From: Temnothorax longispinosus
Lineage: Eukaryota; Arthropoda; Insecta; Hymenoptera; Formicidae
Assembly (NCBI RefSeq): GCF_030848805.1
Contig: NC_092368.1
Coordinates: 7,928,571 to 7,992,570 of the forward strand
Reading direction: 5' to 3'
Length of the DNA stretch: 64,000 bases
This document shows, one piece after another, positions 63,843 to 64,000 of this stretch. The notes under the pieces were generated by a model that did no database searches, had not been told where the DNA came from, and worked only from the letters and a program-made list of their open reading frames with translations. Every line of letters starts with the position of its first letter. Position 1 is the first letter of the stretch. The translations under genes were made by a program, and so were the position numbers.

Positions 63843-64000
63843 TCTCTCTATATAATTTGAAATGTTAGTAAACGTAGAATTGCTAAACAATCAGCAATTA
63901 AATTATATGCATCCGTGCGTGTGTGTATTTCTTTAAATTCACATAAAATTTGTCAATATAAAATTATCAATTATTATATGTTAGGCTATGTTGTGATAAG

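Overview
The window reads as repeat-saturated eukaryotic DNA from an insect, most likely a hymenopteran and plausibly an ant. This is inferred from GT-AG spliced genes, an AT-rich background, BEL/Pao and copia LTR retrotransposons, a GIY-YIG Penelope-like element and many TIR/fold-back elements. No operons, tRNA/rRNA genes or CRISPR arrays were seen. One 500-N assembly gap lies at 18044-18543.

Host-type genes are few. An eight-exon acid lipase gene (53631-63842, +) is complete, with signal peptide and Ser-Asp-His triad; its 6.8-kb second intron and its sixth intron are packed with transposons. A minus-strand Myb/SANT (zeste-like) DNA-binding protein gene occupies 8172-9913, with the first exon not firmly placed. 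A spliced exon of an unknown minus-strand gene (18544-18936) runs into the gap. A decayed minus-strand cluster (about 11665-13417) holds a viral-type matrix metalloproteinase/hemopexin pseudogene and an unknown companion ORF. The metalloproteinase is cut by a BEL/Pao LTR.

Layout. 1-1039: TIR element with GACCGGGGC ends. 1.1-1.75 kb: C-rich repeat. 1.9-5.3 kb: AT-rich fold-back elements with CCCGGGAAAAAAA ends. 5.3-8.2 kb: mostly featureless, with one hairpin module. 8.2-10.4 kb: zeste-like gene. 10.8-13.4 kb: GC-richer viral-like remnant. 13.4-18.0 kb: BEL/Pao copy 1. 18.5-18.9 kb: unknown exon. 19.8-26.0 kb: minus-strand non-LTR retrotransposon (I/R1-like) broken by a double hairpin, a large inverted repeat with a CT microsatellite, and an unassigned insert. 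26.2-40.7 kb: BEL/Pao copy 2, split inside its integrase by a copia element (31790-39246, TSD GCACT). The copia element itself carries a fold-back element of mirrored 32-bp arrays and a second 1.8-kb insert. 41.4-49.6 kb: inverted repeats, a second GACCGGGGC element, a Penelope remnant, and copies of a block that recurs upstream of the lipase. 48.4-49.5 kb: TIR element with 8-bp TSD. 49.6-52.1 kb: long-TIR element carrying a small two-exon zinc-finger gene. 52.25-52.87 kb: first of three TTAA elements. 53.6-63.8 kb: lipase gene, whose introns hold a gypsy-type solo LTR, an R1-like 3' fragment with TSD, two more TTAA elements and the third GACCGGGGC element.

The genes do not form a functional pathway. 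The window is a stratigraphy of insertions in which target-site duplications, paired copies and one paralogous empty site date many events relative to each other. Candidates for undescribed biology are mostly structural: fold-back elements whose arms are themselves tandem arrays (32883-33775, 48400-49477), the self-similar GACCGGGGC TIR family, and the long-TIR element carrying a spliced CCHC gene.
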